64,000 bases of DNA from Methylomonas koyamae (lineage in GTDB: Bacteria; Pseudomonadota; Gammaproteobacteria; Methylococcales; Methylomonadaceae): the NCBI RefSeq assembly GCF_001644025.1, contig NZ_LUUK01000179.1, positions 1-64,000 of the forward strand. Direction: 5' to 3'. The notes below the pieces were generated by a model. It saw nothing but the letters and a program-made list of their open reading frames with translations, was not told the DNA's origin and did not search any database. Each line of letters opens with the position of its first letter. The stretch's first letter is position 1. Shown here in pieces: positions 48,548 to 58,937 of this stretch. The translations under genes were made by a program, and so were the position numbers.

Positions 48548-50455
48548 TTATTTCCTGTCGGCAATCTCGTGTTTCAAGCGTTCAACCAACTCCGAAACCG
48601 CCAGACTTCCCAGATCGTCACCTTGCTGCGTACGCGCCGCGACGGTCCTATTCTCCATCTCTTTGTCGCCGATTACCAGTAAATACGGTACACGCTGCAT
48701 GGAATGCTCGCGGATTTTAAAGCCTATCTTCTCGTTTCTCAAGTCAATTTTAACTCTAAGACCTTGTTTTTCCAGCTCCAGACGCACTTGTTCGGCGTAA
48801 TCGGCCTGTTTGTCGGTAATATTCATCACGACGACCTGGACGGGCGCCAGCCACAACGGAAAATTTCCGGCGTATTGCTCGATCAGAATACCGATGAAAC
48901 GCTCCAGCGAGCCCAACACCGCTCTGTGCAGCATCACCGGCACATGGCGAGCGCTGTCTTCGCCGATATAACTGGCATCCAACCGGGCCGGCATCGAAAA
49001 ATCCACCTGTATCGTGCCGCACTGCCAAACCCGGCCAATGCAATCTTTTAATGAAAATTCGATCTTCGGACCGTAAAAAGCCCCTTCCCCAGGTTGCAAT
49101 TGCCAGTCCAGGCCTTTGTTGTTCAAGGCCAACTCAAGAGCGCCTTCCGCCTTGTCCCAAACCGCGTCATCTCCGACCCGGTTTTCAGGGCGTGTCGACA
49201 ATTTGATGATCACTTGATCGAAGCCGAAGTCTTTGTACACTTCGAACAAAAGATCGATGAACGCCGAAACCTCGGACTGGATCTGATCTTCTGTGCAGAA
49301 AATATGGGCATCGTCCTGGACAAAGTTGCGGACCCGCATCAAACCGTGCAGGGTACCCGACGGCTCGTTACGGTGACAGGAACCGAATTCGGCCAAGCGG
49401 ACCGGCAAATCGCGATAGCTCTTGATGCCTTGGTTGTAAATCTGGATGTGGCACGGACAGTTCATCGGCTTGACCGCGTAATCGCGATTTTCCGAATTGG
49501 TCGTGAACATCATCGCACTGAATTTATCCCAGTGACCCGACCTTTCCCACAAGCTGCGATCGACGATCTGCGGAGTCTTGACTTCGCCGTAGCCGTTCAC
49601 TCGCAATTTTTCGCGAATGTATTGCTCGATCTGTTGATAAATGGTCCAGCCTTTGTCATGCCAGAATACCATGCCCGGCGCTTCTTCCTGGGTATGAAAC
49701 AAATCCAGGACCTTGCCGATTTTACGGTGGTCGCGCTTTTCGGCCTCTTCCAGCCGATGCAGATACGCCGCCAATTCCTTGGCATCGCCCCAGGCGGTAC
49801 CGTAGATGCGTTGCAGCATTTCGTTTTTGGAGTCGCCGCGCCAATAGGCGCCAGCGATCTTCATTAATTTGAACGCCTTTAGCTTGCCGGTGCTCGGCAC
49901 ATGCGGGCCGCGGCACAAATCGGTGAAATCTCCTTGCTTATAGAGCGACAGATCTTCGTTGGCCGGAATCGAAGCAATGATTTCCGCCTTGTATTTTTCG
50001 CCCAGACCCTCGAAAAAGCTAACCGCCTCGTCGCGCGACAACACCGACCGGCTAACCGATATATCTTGCGAAGCCAGTTCTTGCATGCGCTTCTCGATAG
50101 CCGCCAAATCGTCGGGCGTAAACGAGCGTTCGAAAGCAAAATCGTAGTAAAAGCCGTTTTCGACGACCGGACCGATCGTGACTTGCGCTGAAGGAAATAA
50201 CTGCTTAACGGCTTGAGCCAGCAAATGCGCGGTCGAATGGCGAATCACTTCAACGCCTTCATCGTCCTTGGCGGTAACAATTTGCAGAGTGGCATCGGTT
50301 TCAATAAGCGTGGACGCATCGACTAATCGGCCATTGACCTTGCCCGCCAGGGTGGCTTTTGCCAAACCCGCGCCGATGGACGTGGCGACATCCATTACGG
50401 TAACCGCTTGGTCGAATTGGCGTTGAGAACCGTCTGGAAGTGTAATTACCGGCAT
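48548..50455 (-). CDS. thrS: Threonyl-tRNA synthetase
   Basis: ThrRS charges tRNA-Thr and edits Ser-tRNA. The 635-residue protein has the TGS domain ([28 protein letters not shown]). The editing site is HxxxH ([13 protein letters not shown]) near residue 72, with a second part [18 protein letters not shown]. The class II core is [48 protein letters not shown] and the anticodon-binding domain is [27 protein letters not shown] at 50455 starts the homologous product; longer open frames run into the terminator and the tRNA-Val gene. It begins the translation operon. Confidence 0.97.
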   Translation of the reverse strand: MPVITLPDGSQRQFDQAVTVMDVATSIGAGLAKATLAGKVNGRLVDASTLIETDATLQIVTAKDDEGVEVIRHSTAHLLAQAVKQLFPSAQVTIGPVVENGFYYDFAFERSFTPDDLAAIEKRMQELASQDISVSRSVLSRDEAVSFFEGLGEKYKAEIIASIPANEDLSLYKQGDFTDLCRGPHVPSTGKLKAFKLMKIAGAYWRGDSKNEMLQRIYGTAWGDAKELAAYLHRLEEAEKRDHRKIGKVLDLFHTQEEAPGMVFWHDKGWTIYQQIEQYIREKLRVNGYGEVKTPQIVDRSLWERSGHWDKFSAMMFTTNSENRDYAVKPMNCPCHIQIYNQGIKSYRDLPVRLAEFGSCHRNEPSGTLHGLMRVRNFVQDDAHIFCTEDQIQSEVSAFIDLLFEVYKDFGFDQVIIKLSTRPENRVGDDAVWDKAEGALELALNNKGLDWQLQPGEGAFYGPKIEFSLKDCIGRVWQCGTIQVDFSMPARLDASYIGEDSARHVPVMLHRAVLGSLERFIGILIEQYAGNFPLWLAPVQVVVMNITDKQADYAEQVRLELEKQGLRVKIDLRNEKIGFKIREHSMQRVPYLLVIGDKEMENRTVAARTQQGDDLGSLAVSELVERLKHEIADRK

Positions 50456-50470
50456 TTTTCGATCCCACAA

Positions 50471-50498
50471 TAAAAAAAGCACCGTCATGCGGTGCTTT
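50471..50498 (-). terminator. Rho-independent terminator of tRNA-Val
   Basis: On the minus strand AAAGCACCG and CGGTGCTTT form a nine-base-pair stem with a five-base loop, followed by a run of T. It lies between the tRNA-Val gene and thrS and should end the tRNA transcript. Confidence 0.88.
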
Positions 50499-50503
50499 AT
50501 ATT

Positions 50504-50581
50504 TGGTAGGCGCGAGTGGACTCGAACCACCGACCCCCACCATGTCAAGGTGGTGCTCTAACCAAACTGAGCTACGCGCCT
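50504..50581 (-). tRNA. tRNA-Val (anticodon GAC)
   Basis: The minus strand folds as a tRNA with acceptor AGGCGCG/CGCGCCT, D-arm GCTCAGTTTGGTTAGAGC, anticodon stem CCACC/GGTGG with loop TTGACAT giving GAC, and T-arm with GGTTCGAGTCC. Discriminator A and CCA are encoded. The anticodon arm equals that of E. coli tRNA-Val(GAC). It reads GUC and GUU codons. Confidence 0.96.
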
Positions 50582-50730
50582 AAAGTCTGTCATTCGATTC
50601 GGGCATTATAACGATGTTTTTTTTTGTTGCAAGCTTTTTCCACTGACTTCCCTGTCGCGCTCCGCTCACTTGCGCGGTTTTCGAAGAGAATTGGCGCGCC
50701 GAAGCTAAAAATACCGAGTCGCTGCAAGCA

Positions 50731-53637
50731 TCAAACCGCGCCTGAATCCGCTTCCGTCCAATCCAAAGGACAGCTACAGAACACGTGGCGATCACCGTAG
50801 ACATTGTCGATGCGGCCGACCGGCGGCCAATACTTGTCGTCGTGCTGGTGGCTATCTGGAAACAGTGCTTGTTGCCGCGAATACGGCAAGTTCCATTGCT
50901 GCAGCAACAGCCTATGGGTATGCGGCGCGTTGTGCAAAAGGTTGTTGTCGATAGCCGCGCGCCCCGCTTCGATCTCGCGGATTTCGTGCCGAATCGCGAT
51001 CATCGCATCGCAAAAGCGGTCGATTTCGGCCTGATTTTCGCTTTCGGTCGGCTCGATCATTAAAGTATCGGCGACCGGGAACGCCACGGTCGGCGCGTGA
51101 AAGCCGTAGTCGATCAAGCGCTTGGCGATATCCTCGACGCTGACGTTGGCGGTCTTCTTGAACTCGTGGCAATCGATGATGCACTCGTGAGCCACCCAGC
51201 CGTTCGCGTCGGTGTACAAAATCGGATAGTGCGGCGCCAACCGGCGCGCGACGTAATTGGCGTTCAATAGCGCGGTCAGCGTGGCCCGTTTCAGACCGGC
51301 CGCGCCCATCATCGCGATGTAAGCCCAGGAGATGGTCAATATGCTGGCCGAGCCCCACGGCGCCGCCGACACCGTGCCGACGGTGCCATGTTCGCCCTTC
51401 AGCGGATTGACGCCCTCCACTACCGGATGATCCGGCAGAAATGGCGCCAGATGTTCGCGCACGCCGATAGGCCCGACGCCCGGACCGCCGCCACCGTGCG
51501 GAATGCAGAAGGTCTTGTGCAGATTCAAATGCATTACGTCGGCACCGATCGCGCCCGGCCGGCACAATCCAACCAACGCGTTGAAGTTGGCGCCGTCCAT
51601 ATACACCTGGCCGCCGGCTTGATGCACCAGTTCGCAGATTTGCCGGAACGCCTGTTCGTAAACGCCGTGGGTCGAGGGATAGGTAATCATCAAGGCCGCG
51701 ACGCGATCGCCATGTTCGGCCAATTTCGCGCGCAAATCGTCGACGCTGACGTTGCCGTGGTCGTCGCAAGCCACGACGACGACTTGCAACCCGGCCAGCG
51801 CCGCGCTCGCCGGGTTGGTGCCGTGCGCGGACGCCGGAATCAAGCACACCGTACGCTGGCTTTGGCCGTTGATGTCGTGGAATTTGCGAATCACCAGCAA
51901 GCCGGTATATTCGCCCTGCGAACCGGCGTTCGGTTGAAACGAAAAGGCTTGGAAGCCGGTCAGGTCGCACAGCATGTCTTCCAATTCGGCGAACAATTGC
52001 TGATAGCCCTGGGCTTGATACAGCGGTACGAAGGGGTGCATCGCGTTGAATTCGTAAAACGAGATCGCCTGCATCTCGGTCGCCGCGTTCAACTTCATCG
52101 TACACGAACCGAGCGGAATCATAGACCTATCCAACGCGATGTCGCGCCGCGCCAGCCGGCGCATGTAGCGCATCATCTCGGTTTCGGAGTGGTACAGGCT
52201 GAACACCGGATGCCGCAAAATCGCGTCGCCGCGCAACAGCTTTTCCGGAATACATTCGCTCAATCGACCATCCAGGCCGTTAATGTCCGGCAAATCGGCG
52301 ACCGGCGACACGAACACCTGCCACAGCGCCCGCAGATGATCCCGAGTCGTGGTTTCGTCCAGCGAAATTCCGACGTGATCGGCGTCGATCACCCGCAGAT
52401 TGATGCCGGCTTCCTCGGCTTGGGCGGCAATGCGTTTGGCTCGGTTGGGCATGCGGACGACAATCGTATCGAAATAACAAAGGCTAACCACCTGATGCCC
52501 GCTTTCGACGATGCCGGCGGCCAAAATTTGCGCGTAGCGATGCACCCGACCGGCAATCAAACGCAAGCCAGCCGCACCGTGGTAAACCGCGTAAAAACCG
52601 GCGATCACAGCCAGCAATACTTGGGAAGTACAAATGTTGCTGGTCGCCTTATCGCGGCGAATGTGCTGCTCGCGAGTCTGCAAGGCCATGCGCAGGGCCA
52701 TCTGGCCGTGCACGTCCCTGGACACGCCGATGATCCGGCCCGGCACCGAACGCTTGAACTCGTCGCGGGTGGCGAAATAAGCCGCGTGCGGACCGCCGTA
52801 ACCCATAGGCACGCCGAAGCGCTGCGCGCTGCCGACCGCGATATCGGCATCGAGCGCCGCCGGCGGCTTCAGCAACACCAAGCTCAGCAAGTCGGCGGCC
52901 ACCGTCGCCAGCGCTTGCTTTTGGTGGGCGATGGCAATGGGGGCAGTCAAATCGTGAATCTCGCCGCTACAGCCCGGATATTGCAGAATCAGCGCGAAAA
53001 ACTCATGTTGTTCCAAAGCGTCGAACGGGTCGGTCACCAGCACGCGATAACCCAACGAACTGGCCCTAGTTTGCACGACGGCGATCGTTTGCGGATGGCA
53101 ATCGCGGTCCACGACCACCAGATTCGACGAGCTCTTCGCCAGCCGCCGCGACATCGTCATCGCTTCGGCGACCGCAGTGGCTTCGTCCAGCAGCGAAGCG
53201 TTCGCCAGTTCCATGCCGGTCAGATCGATGATCATCTGCTGGAAATTCAACAGCGCCTCCAACCGGCCCTGGCTCACTTCGGCCTGATAGGGCGTGTAGG
53301 CGGTATACCAACCTGGATTCTCAAGGACATTCCGCTTGATCACCGACGGCAGGATAGTGTCGTAATAGCCCATGCCGATCATCGAAGTCAGCACCTGATT
53401 GCGCTCGCGCATCCGCCGCAGATATTTGATGACCGCCCGCTCACTGATGGTTTCGGTAAGTTTGAGTGGCTCACGGTTCAGAATGTCGGCCGGCACCACT
53501 TTATCGATCAGGTCCTCCAGCCTTTCCAAACCCAACGCGGCCAACATGGCTTGAGCCTGTTCGCGGTCCGGGCCGATATGACGTTGGATGAAGTTGCCGC
53601 GCATTTCCAATTGATCGAGACCTAGACGTTCCGACAT
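50731..53637 (-). CDS. gcvP: Glycine dehydrogenase (decarboxylating), P protein
   Basis: The P protein decarboxylates glycine and passes aminomethyl to the lipoyl H protein. The 968-residue single-chain form is used here (not the split GcvPA/GcvPB). The N-terminal half has ERDMIGLGYY-type sequence ([12 protein letters not shown]) and [12 protein letters not shown]. The C-terminal half carries the PLP lysine in [20 protein letters not shown] near residue 700 and the preceding [12 protein letters not shown]. gcvT lies just upstream on the same strand with a three-base gap. No gcvH is in the window. Confidence 0.97.
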   Translation of the reverse strand: MSERLGLDQLEMRGNFIQRHIGPDREQAQAMLAALGLERLEDLIDKVVPADILNREPLKLTETISERAVIKYLRRMRERNQVLTSMIGMGYYDTILPSVIKRNVLENPGWYTAYTPYQAEVSQGRLEALLNFQQMIIDLTGMELANASLLDEATAVAEAMTMSRRLAKSSSNLVVVDRDCHPQTIAVVQTRASSLGYRVLVTDPFDALEQHEFFALILQYPGCSGEIHDLTAPIAIAHQKQALATVAADLLSLVLLKPPAALDADIAVGSAQRFGVPMGYGGPHAAYFATRDEFKRSVPGRIIGVSRDVHGQMALRMALQTREQHIRRDKATSNICTSQVLLAVIAGFYAVYHGAAGLRLIAGRVHRYAQILAAGIVESGHQVVSLCYFDTIVVRMPNRAKRIAAQAEEAGINLRVIDADHVGISLDETTTRDHLRALWQVFVSPVADLPDINGLDGRLSECIPEKLLRGDAILRHPVFSLYHSETEMMRYMRRLARRDIALDRSMIPLGSCTMKLNAATEMQAISFYEFNAMHPFVPLYQAQGYQQLFAELEDMLCDLTGFQAFSFQPNAGSQGEYTGLLVIRKFHDINGQSQRTVCLIPASAHGTNPASAALAGLQVVVVACDDHGNVSVDDLRAKLAEHGDRVAALMITYPSTHGVYEQAFRQICELVHQAGGQVYMDGANFNALVGLCRPGAIGADVMHLNLHKTFCIPHGGGGPGVGPIGVREHLAPFLPDHPVVEGVNPLKGEHGTVGTVSAAPWGSASILTISWAYIAMMGAAGLKRATLTALLNANYVARRLAPHYPILYTDANGWVAHECIIDCHEFKKTANVSVEDIAKRLIDYGFHAPTVAFPVADTLMIEPTESENQAEIDRFCDAMIAIRHEIREIEAGRAAIDNNLLHNAPHTHRLLLQQWNLPYSRQQALFPDSHQHDDKYWPPVGRIDNVYGDRHVFCSCPLDWTEADSGAV

Positions 53638-53640
53638 AGC

Positions 53641-54726
53641 CTATCTCCGATAACGGTGAGGAACAAAGGGCAACCGACAGACGCTGGCCTGTACGGTTTG
53701 GTCCCGGACTTGGGCAAGCAATTCGGTACCGACTTGGCTGCAGGCCGCTTCGACCAAGGCCATCGCGATCGGCCGGCCTAGCGTTGGCGAATAGCCGCCG
53801 CTGGTGACAACGCCGACCGGCCGCTCGCCGGCAAACAGCTTGGCACCATCGCGCACCGGCATTTTGCCGGTTATGCTCAATCCGACCCTTCGCCGGCGCG
53901 GTCCATGTTGCAACTGCGGCAGAATGATCGAACTGCCTGGAAAATCTTGATGACCTTGTTTAAATACCCACGACAACCCGGCATCGACCGGGCTAATATC
54001 GGCACTCAGCTCGTGGCCGTACAGACATAAACCGGCTTCCAAACGCAGGGTATCGCGGGCACCCAAGCCTATCGGCGCTACGCCATCCTGTTCCAGCAAC
54101 AAAACCGCTAGCCGCTCGACATCGTCAACATGCACCGACAGCTCGAATCCATCCTCGCCGGTGTAACCGCTACGACTAATGTGGCAAGCGATCCCGGCGA
54201 TGTCGTCGTCGCAAACCTGCATGAATTTCAAGGCCGAGGCACTTGGCGAAAGCTTTTCGAGAATAGTCGCGGCCGACGGTCCTTGTAATGCCAACAGCGC
54301 CAACTCGGACTGTTCGACGAATTCGCAAGAGGCGGGCAAAACGGATTGCAGATAGGCAAAATCGCCGGCTTTGCAGCCGGCGTTGACCACAATCGATACC
54401 CCGGACGGAATCCGGGTGACGATGATGTCGTCGATCACGCCGCCGTCGGGGTGGGTTAACACCGAGTATTTCTGCGCGCCGATCGTAAGTTCGGTCATGC
54501 CGCCCGGCGTCAATTGGTCCAGTGCTTCGGCGGCATGCTTGCCCAGCACCAGACACTGACCCATGTGCGAAATATCGAACAATCCGGCCTGCTCTCGACA
54601 ATGCCGATGCTCGCGCAGAATGCCGTTTCGGTATTGCACCGGCATCCGATAACCGGCAAAGGCGGTCATTTTCGCGCCTAGCCGGCCATGCAAATCGTAA
54701 AGTGGTGTGGTCTTTAACTCGGACAT
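53641..54726 (-). CDS. gcvT: Aminomethyltransferase, glycine cleavage T protein
   Basis: GcvT transfers the aminomethyl carbon to tetrahydrofolate and releases ammonia. The 361-residue protein has the family segments TPLYDLHGRLGAKMTAFAGYRMPVQY, REQAGLFDISHMGQ, IDDIIVTR, SRSGYTGEDGFE, GARDTLRLEAGLCLYGHEL and the C-terminal VTSGGYSPTLGRPIAMA. The ATG at 54726 is fixed by the strong site GGAGGGGAG seven bases before it; longer upstream frames are not supported. It is the first gene of a gcvT-gcvP unit divergent from bfr. I looked for a glycine riboswitch in the 5' region and saw none. Confidence 0.96.
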   Translation of the reverse strand: MSELKTTPLYDLHGRLGAKMTAFAGYRMPVQYRNGILREHRHCREQAGLFDISHMGQCLVLGKHAAEALDQLTPGGMTELTIGAQKYSVLTHPDGGVIDDIIVTRIPSGVSIVVNAGCKAGDFAYLQSVLPASCEFVEQSELALLALQGPSAATILEKLSPSASALKFMQVCDDDIAGIACHISRSGYTGEDGFELSVHVDDVERLAVLLLEQDGVAPIGLGARDTLRLEAGLCLYGHELSADISPVDAGLSWVFKQGHQDFPGSSIILPQLQHGPRRRRVGLSITGKMPVRDGAKLFAGERPVGVVTSGGYSPTLGRPIAMALVEAACSQVGTELLAQVRDQTVQASVCRLPFVPHRYRR

Positions 54727-54967
54727 ATCTCCCCTCCTGGACGACGCCGATCGAAGCCAGCCCAAGCTTACCGTGAACGGCGCCAATCGCCAATCCGTGG
54801 GGCCAAGGTGAGAACCTTCATTAACAGGAATCGCTACCGCGAATGCGGTGGACATCCTGAGTATAGTCAGAAAGCCGGAAAAGCCCGAGCCACCGCCCGG
54901 AACACCACCGGACCAAAGGGTTTTGTATTACCATAGTCCCCAGACAATTCAACACGGGAGAGCGGAT

Positions 54968-55435
54968 ATGCAAGGCGACAAACAAGTCATCGACTACCTC
55001 AACGAACTGCTGGCGGGCGAGCTAACGGCGATAGACCAATACTTCGTGCATTCCCGAATGTATCAGAACTGGGGATTACACAAACTGTACGAGCGCATCG
55101 CCCACGAAGTACAAGACGAAACCAACCATGCCGACGCGCTAATCAAGCGGATTCTGTTCCTGGAGGGGACGCCGAATCTGTCCAAACGCGACCCGCTGTT
55201 GGTCGGCGCGACGGTGCCGGAGATGCTGAAAAACGATCTGGCGGTGGAAATTTCAGTAGTCGGCGCGTTGCGCAAAGTCATCGCCTACTGCGAAAGCGTG
55301 CGCGATTACCAAACCCGCGAAATCCTGGAAGTGATGCTGGACGACACTGAAGAAGACCACGCTCATTGGCTGGAACAGCAATTGGGCCTGATCCAAATGG
55401 TCGGCCTGGAAAACTATCTGCAATCGCAGATGTAA
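54968..55435 (+). CDS. bfr: Bacterioferritin-type ferritin lacking the haem methionine
   Basis: This 155-residue protein belongs to the bacterioferritin family, which stores iron in a 24-subunit shell. Ferroxidase residues are seen: E18 in [11 protein letters not shown]51 and H54 in DETNHAD, E94 near [11 protein letters not shown] and the ExxxH of [10 protein letters not shown]. Position 52, methionine in E. coli Bfr and the axial ligand of the inter-subunit haem, is threonine here (ETNHAD against EMKHAD). The protein should therefore not bind haem between identical subunits, as in the haem-free Bfr-like subunits of some Pseudomonas and Neisseria. ATG at 54968 follows GGAGAG. Confidence 0.9.
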   Translation: MQGDKQVIDYLNELLAGELTAIDQYFVHSRMYQNWGLHKLYERIAHEVQDETNHADALIKRILFLEGTPNLSKRDPLLVGATVPEMLKNDLAVEISVVGALRKVIAYCESVRDYQTREILEVMLDDTEEDHAHWLEQQLGLIQMVGLENYLQSQM

Positions 55436-55437
55436 TT

Positions 55438-55521
55438 TCGCTTGGGGACGAAGTCAAGGTCGGCGGCGTCGAGCATGTCATGGTGCGCGAGGACGAAATC
55501 CTCGGCGTCTTAGAAGGCTGA
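55438..55521 (+). pseudogene. groES: groES remnant, C-terminal end only
   Basis: Immediately after the bfr stop, the sequence reads [20 protein letters not shown] and LGVLEG before a TGA at 55519-55521. This is the C-terminal end of GroES (family ending EVKxxGxExLxMREDDILGV). There is no start codon and the first 70 or so residues are missing. It stands 60 bases before the groEL pseudogene, the normal spacing for groES-groEL, so it is the stub of a second groESL operon cut by the junction with bfr. Confidence 0.8.
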
Positions 55522-55581
55522 ATTTCCAAGACGATTCATTTTTAACATTCCGATTGAAGTGTTTTTGGAGGAAAAGCATTT

Positions 55582-56706
55582 ATGGCTGCCAAACAAGTGT
55601 TATTTGCCGGCGAAGCCCGCCAACGCATGCTGGCGGGGTGAATGTTCTGGCCGATACCGTCAAACAAACTCTGAGCCCGAAAGGCCGCAATGTAGTATTG
55701 GAGCGCAGTTTCGGCGCGCCGACCGTGACCAAGGACGGCGTCTCCGTAGCAAAAGAAATCGAGCTGAAAGGCAAGTTCGAGAACATGGGCGCCCAAATGG
55801 TCAAGGAAGTGTCTTCCAAGACTTCCGACGTGGCCGGCGACGGCACTACCACCGCCACGGGTCTTGCGCAAGCCATCGTCCGCGATGGTTTAAAATCGGT
55901 CTCGGCCGGCGCCAATCCTATGAGCATCAAGCGCGGCATCGACCAAGCCGTTAGCGTCGCAGTCGAGGAATTGAAAAAACTGTCCAAGCCCCGCACCGAC
56001 AGCAAAGCCATCGCCCAAGTCGGTACCATTTAGGCCAACTCCGACGACGCTGTAGGTCAAATCATCGCCGATGCGATGGACAAGGTCGGCAAGGAAAGCT
56101 TGATTACCGTCGAGGAAGGCTCCAGCATGCAGAACGAGCTTGAGGTGGTGGAAGGCAATCAGTTCGACCGCGGCTACATCTGGCCGTAGTTCGCCAACCA
56201 AAAAGAGGCATGACCGCCGAACTGGAAAATCCTTATATCCTGCCGCACGACAAGAAAATATCGAACATCCGCGATCTGATCCCGCCGTTGGAAAAAGTCT
56301 CCAAAGCCGGCCGTTCGCTACTGATCGTCGCCGAAGACGTGGAAGGCGAAGCGCTGGCCACCCTGGTGGTCAACACCTTGCGCGGCATATTGAAAGTCTG
56401 CGCGGTCAAGGCGCTCGGCTTCGGCGACCGCCGCAAAGCCATGCTGGAAGACATGGCGATTCTGACCGGCGGCACGGTGATTCCCGAAGAGCTGGGCTTC
56501 AGCCTGGAAAAAGCCGAGCTGGAACAACAGGGCAGCGCAAAGAAAGTCCAGGTCTCGAAGGAAAACTCCATCATCGTCGACAGCGCCGGCAGTACCGAGA
56601 ACATCAACGTGGATGTCATCGCCCCGCGTACGGTTACGATCATCCCTCGCGCATTAGGCGTCCCTGCGCCGGACTTTGCGACCGATCGCCTGGAAACGCC
56701 AGGGTA
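55582..56706 (+). pseudogene. groEL: groEL pseudogene, multiply disrupted
   Basis: The frame begins with a good ribosome site (GGAGG at 55567-55571) and [20 protein letters not shown] single missing base at about 55638 then shifts the frame, which continues as [40 protein letters not shown] and [11 protein letters not shown] nonsense TAG at 56031-56033 replaces the Ser codon; [20 protein letters not shown] and QFDRGYIWP follow, with a TAG replacing Tyr (56187-56189). A second one-base loss before ATG 56210 precedes [36 protein letters not shown] and [17 protein letters not shown]. Homology ends near GroEL residue 345 of about 545. The gene is dead. Confidence 0.92.
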
Positions 56707-56709
56707 ACG

Positions 56710-56847
56710 TGCCGATATTGGCGTAAACGTGACGTCTTCTAACGAATTTCAAGTGCGTGGCTTCCGATGTTGAACGCGACGGGCAACGTCATCGTCATTC
56801 AGGCTATCCACCCGTATAAAACGGGGAGTCCATGCCGATATTGGCGT
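56710..56847. repeat. 15-base direct repeat beyond the groEL pseudogene
   Basis: TGCCGATATTGGCGT occurs at 56710-56724 and again at 56833-56847, each followed after a few bases by TGACGTC. The first copy lies at the broken end of the groEL pseudogene and the second is inside the 3' end of the YdhR-like gene (antisense). Such a short direct repeat may mark a deletion or duplication junction. Confidence 0.5.
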
Positions 56848-57115
56848 CTTGGGTGACGTCGCCATCGAACAGTTTTACCGACAAATTGCCCTTCACTTGT
56901 TGGGTAAACGGCAGTAACAAGCCGTCGATATAACGTTGGGCATTTTCTATCGAATCGAATTCGTAAAAACCGCCTACCGTGTGATTGTTGATACCGCTCA
57001 ACCAAGTTTTGGACTTTAAACCCGGATATGTTTTCATCTCGACATTGATCGGTCTCCAATCAATATGCTCGAACGGAATCGCCACTTGGAACTCCGCATA
57101 CAAAAATATTTTCAT
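56804..57115 (-). CDS. YdhR-like putative monooxygenase-fold protein
   Basis: This 103-residue protein of the dimeric alpha/beta-barrel type resembles YdhR (putative monooxygenase). Matching features are PGLKSKTWLSGINNHTVGGFYEFDSIENAQRYIDG, the counterpart of the YdhR segment with the tryptophan and GG pair, and VKLFDGDVTQDANIG at the end. Family function is unproven. It is transcribed toward the groEL pseudogene and its 3' end carries one copy of a 15-base direct repeat. The next gene upstream is 200 bases away. Confidence 0.7.
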   Translation of the reverse strand: MKIFLYAEFQVAIPFEHIDWRPINVEMKTYPGLKSKTWLSGINNHTVGGFYEFDSIENAQRYIDGLLLPFTQQVKGNLSVKLFDGDVTQDANIGMDSPFYTGG

Positions 57116-57314
57116 CCGTCTACCTCGTTTGAATTAGTGTGTTTACTCTGAAAGGCGTTGGAAGGCGTACCGACATACGGGTCTAGGAATACTCCCAATC
57201 GCCGCTCACAAACCGATCCTGTAATTTCCAGTGCACGAACACCGTTTGACTATCGTTAACTTATCGGTCGGCGCCGACGAGTCTTGGCTTGCGCCGATCG
57301 ATCGGCCAATCTGT

Positions 57315-58049
57315 TCAAAACGGCTCCTTAAAAGGTCGAAAATCCAGTTCCTGCGTCCAGGCGCTGGGATGCTGCCGGTGCAGCGCCCAGTAGCTTTCGG
57401 CCAGCGCCTCCAGCTTTAACAAGCCGTCGTCGCCCTTGGTCGAGACGTATCGGGAAAACTGGCCTCTTGCCCTGTCGCCGTCGATAACGCCGTCGATAAT
57501 GGTATGAACGACGTGGACACCCTTGGGCCCGAACTCCCGCGCCATGCCCTGCGCTAAGGCCCGCAAGCCAGCCTTGGCGGCGGCGAACGCGGTAAACGGC
57601 GGTCTGGCGCGGGTTGAGGCCGTCGCGCCGGTAAAAATCAACGTGCCACGTCCCTGGGATTGCATGATCGCGGCCGCCTGTTTCCCGAATAAAAACCCGC
57701 CGAGACAGTTTTGCCGCCACAGGCGGCTAAACATATCGCTGTCGGTTTCCAGCAACGGCGCGCAGTTGTTGCTGTCGACGTTATACACCGCGATCGCCAA
57801 TGGCAAGCCGCTTTCGCGAATCGCGTCGAACAGACGCTCGACATCCGTTTCGCACGTGGCATCGGCCACTACCGCACTACTCCGACCGCCCGCCTGGGCG
57901 ATTTTTTCGGCGACCAGCTCCAGTTTGCCGGCGCTACGTCCGGCAATGAATACGTGCAACCCTTGCGCGGCGAAATGTTTGGCCAACGCGGCGCCCAATC
58001 CCCGCTCCGGCCCTACCCCGATGACAACCGCCGACCCGAATCCGCTCAT
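57315..58049 (-). CDS. Short-chain dehydrogenase/reductase variant (Phe in place of catalytic Tyr)
   Basis: This 244-residue SDR-fold protein has the N-terminal nucleotide-binding loop VVIGVGPERGLGAALAKHFA, IAGRS and ADATCETD. A serine region follows (IFTGATAS). The catalytic YxxxK is replaced by FAAAK within PPFTAFAAAKAGL near residue 149. The proximal LRALAQGMAREFGPKGVHVVH is typical. Loss of the tyrosine, seen in one SDR subgroup, points to a non-canonical mechanism or a role as binding protein. The start is nine bases downstream of the DUF938 gene, which suggests one transcript. Confidence 0.82.
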   Translation of the reverse strand: MSGFGSAVVIGVGPERGLGAALAKHFAAQGLHVFIAGRSAGKLELVAEKIAQAGGRSSAVVADATCETDVERLFDAIRESGLPLAIAVYNVDSNNCAPLLETDSDMFSRLWRQNCLGGFLFGKQAAAIMQSQGRGTLIFTGATASTRARPPFTAFAAAKAGLRALAQGMAREFGPKGVHVVHTIIDGVIDGDRARGQFSRYVSTKGDDGLLKLEALAESYWALHRQHPSAWTQELDFRPFKEPF

Positions 58050-58058
58050 CGCTCCTCC

Positions 58059-58715
58059 TTAGGATTTTCGGCCGAAAATCAGCGAGAAATTATTCGCCGG
58101 CATGTCGATTTGCTCCTTCAATTCCATGCCGTGCCGCTCGGCCGCGGCGCGTAAATCGGCGACATCTTTCAAGCCCCACTCGGAAACGCCCGCCGAACTG
58201 AGAGTTTCGTGAAACACCTTGTTCGAATCGGTCGTAAAAGTGCCTTCCACGCGGAACGGGCCGTAAATCAGCAAAATACCCTGATTGTCGAGCAAGTGCG
58301 AGGCGCACTCCATCATGCCGTCGGCGATGGAGATCGGCGCAACCTGAAAAATGTTGATACAAAAGATGGCGTCGAAACTGCCTTTCGCGCCGGGATTGAA
58401 CCAGGTGTCGGGATCGGTCAAATCCAAATGGACCGGGTCGGCAATATTGTCGTTACCGTGATCCACGGTCAATTGCTTGATGTTATCGAAGACGTCCAGA
58501 TCCTTATCAGTCGGATGGAAGTGCAAGTGGTCGAAATGCGGCGCGAAAAAATTGATATGCATGCCGCTGCCGCTGGCCATTTCCAAAACCCGACCTTTAT
58601 CTTTGGGGAGTTTCTCTTTTAATACGCCTAAAATCGGTTCGCGATTGCGATTACCGGCCCAGGCCACGTATTCGCTCAATGGATGCGGGTTCAATGGCGG
58701 TTTGTTGTCACTCAT
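58059..58715 (-). CDS. DUF938 SAM-dependent methyltransferase-like protein
   Basis: The 218-residue DUF938 protein has a class I methyltransferase core: VLEMASGSGMHINFFA as the SAM loop, FHPTDKDLDVFDNI as the acidic strand, LDLTDPDTW, and FDAIFCINIFQVAPI. It starts with NPHPLSEYVAWAGNRNREPILGVL, typical of the family. The substrate is unknown. It precedes the SDR-variant gene by nine bases and is divergent from the sigma-54 activator gene at 58938. Confidence 0.85.
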   Translation of the reverse strand: MSDNKPPLNPHPLSEYVAWAGNRNREPILGVLKEKLPKDKGRVLEMASGSGMHINFFAPHFDHLHFHPTDKDLDVFDNIKQLTVDHGNDNIADPVHLDLTDPDTWFNPGAKGSFDAIFCINIFQVAPISIADGMMECASHLLDNQGILLIYGPFRVEGTFTTDSNKVFHETLSSAGVSEWGLKDVADLRAAAERHGMELKEQIDMPANNFSLIFGRKS

Positions 58716-58937
58716 GTTGTTGTCCTCGAAAGATCGTTATCGTTGTTGTTAAATCCAGCCCGCGGATTTAATGAAATCGGCAATTTACCCGGCTGGCGCA
58801 TCGAGTACAGCAATACGCGGGCCAAGCCTTAAAACATGCCTGATCGGCGTAAAATCAAAGACCTACCGCAAGCCATTCGGCCAAATCGCGAATCCGTGCT
58901 TCAATGAGTGAAATTTAATTTCAATTGTTAGCGATCG

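Noticed and set aside
51388-53625. A 745-codon open frame on the plus strand opposite gcvP
   Set aside because: It is antisense to a well-conserved gene and its translation (rich in Arg, His, Gln) matches no family; long antisense frames are expected in G+C-rich genes.
54727-54967. Possible glycine riboswitch ahead of gcvT
   Set aside because: I looked on both strands for the conserved glycine-aptamer segments and did not find them; an ordinary promoter region is more likely.
55582-56706. Two separate short groEL-like genes with their own starts
   Set aside because: The pieces align in order to one GroEL with small lesions between them, so a single pseudogene is the simpler reading.
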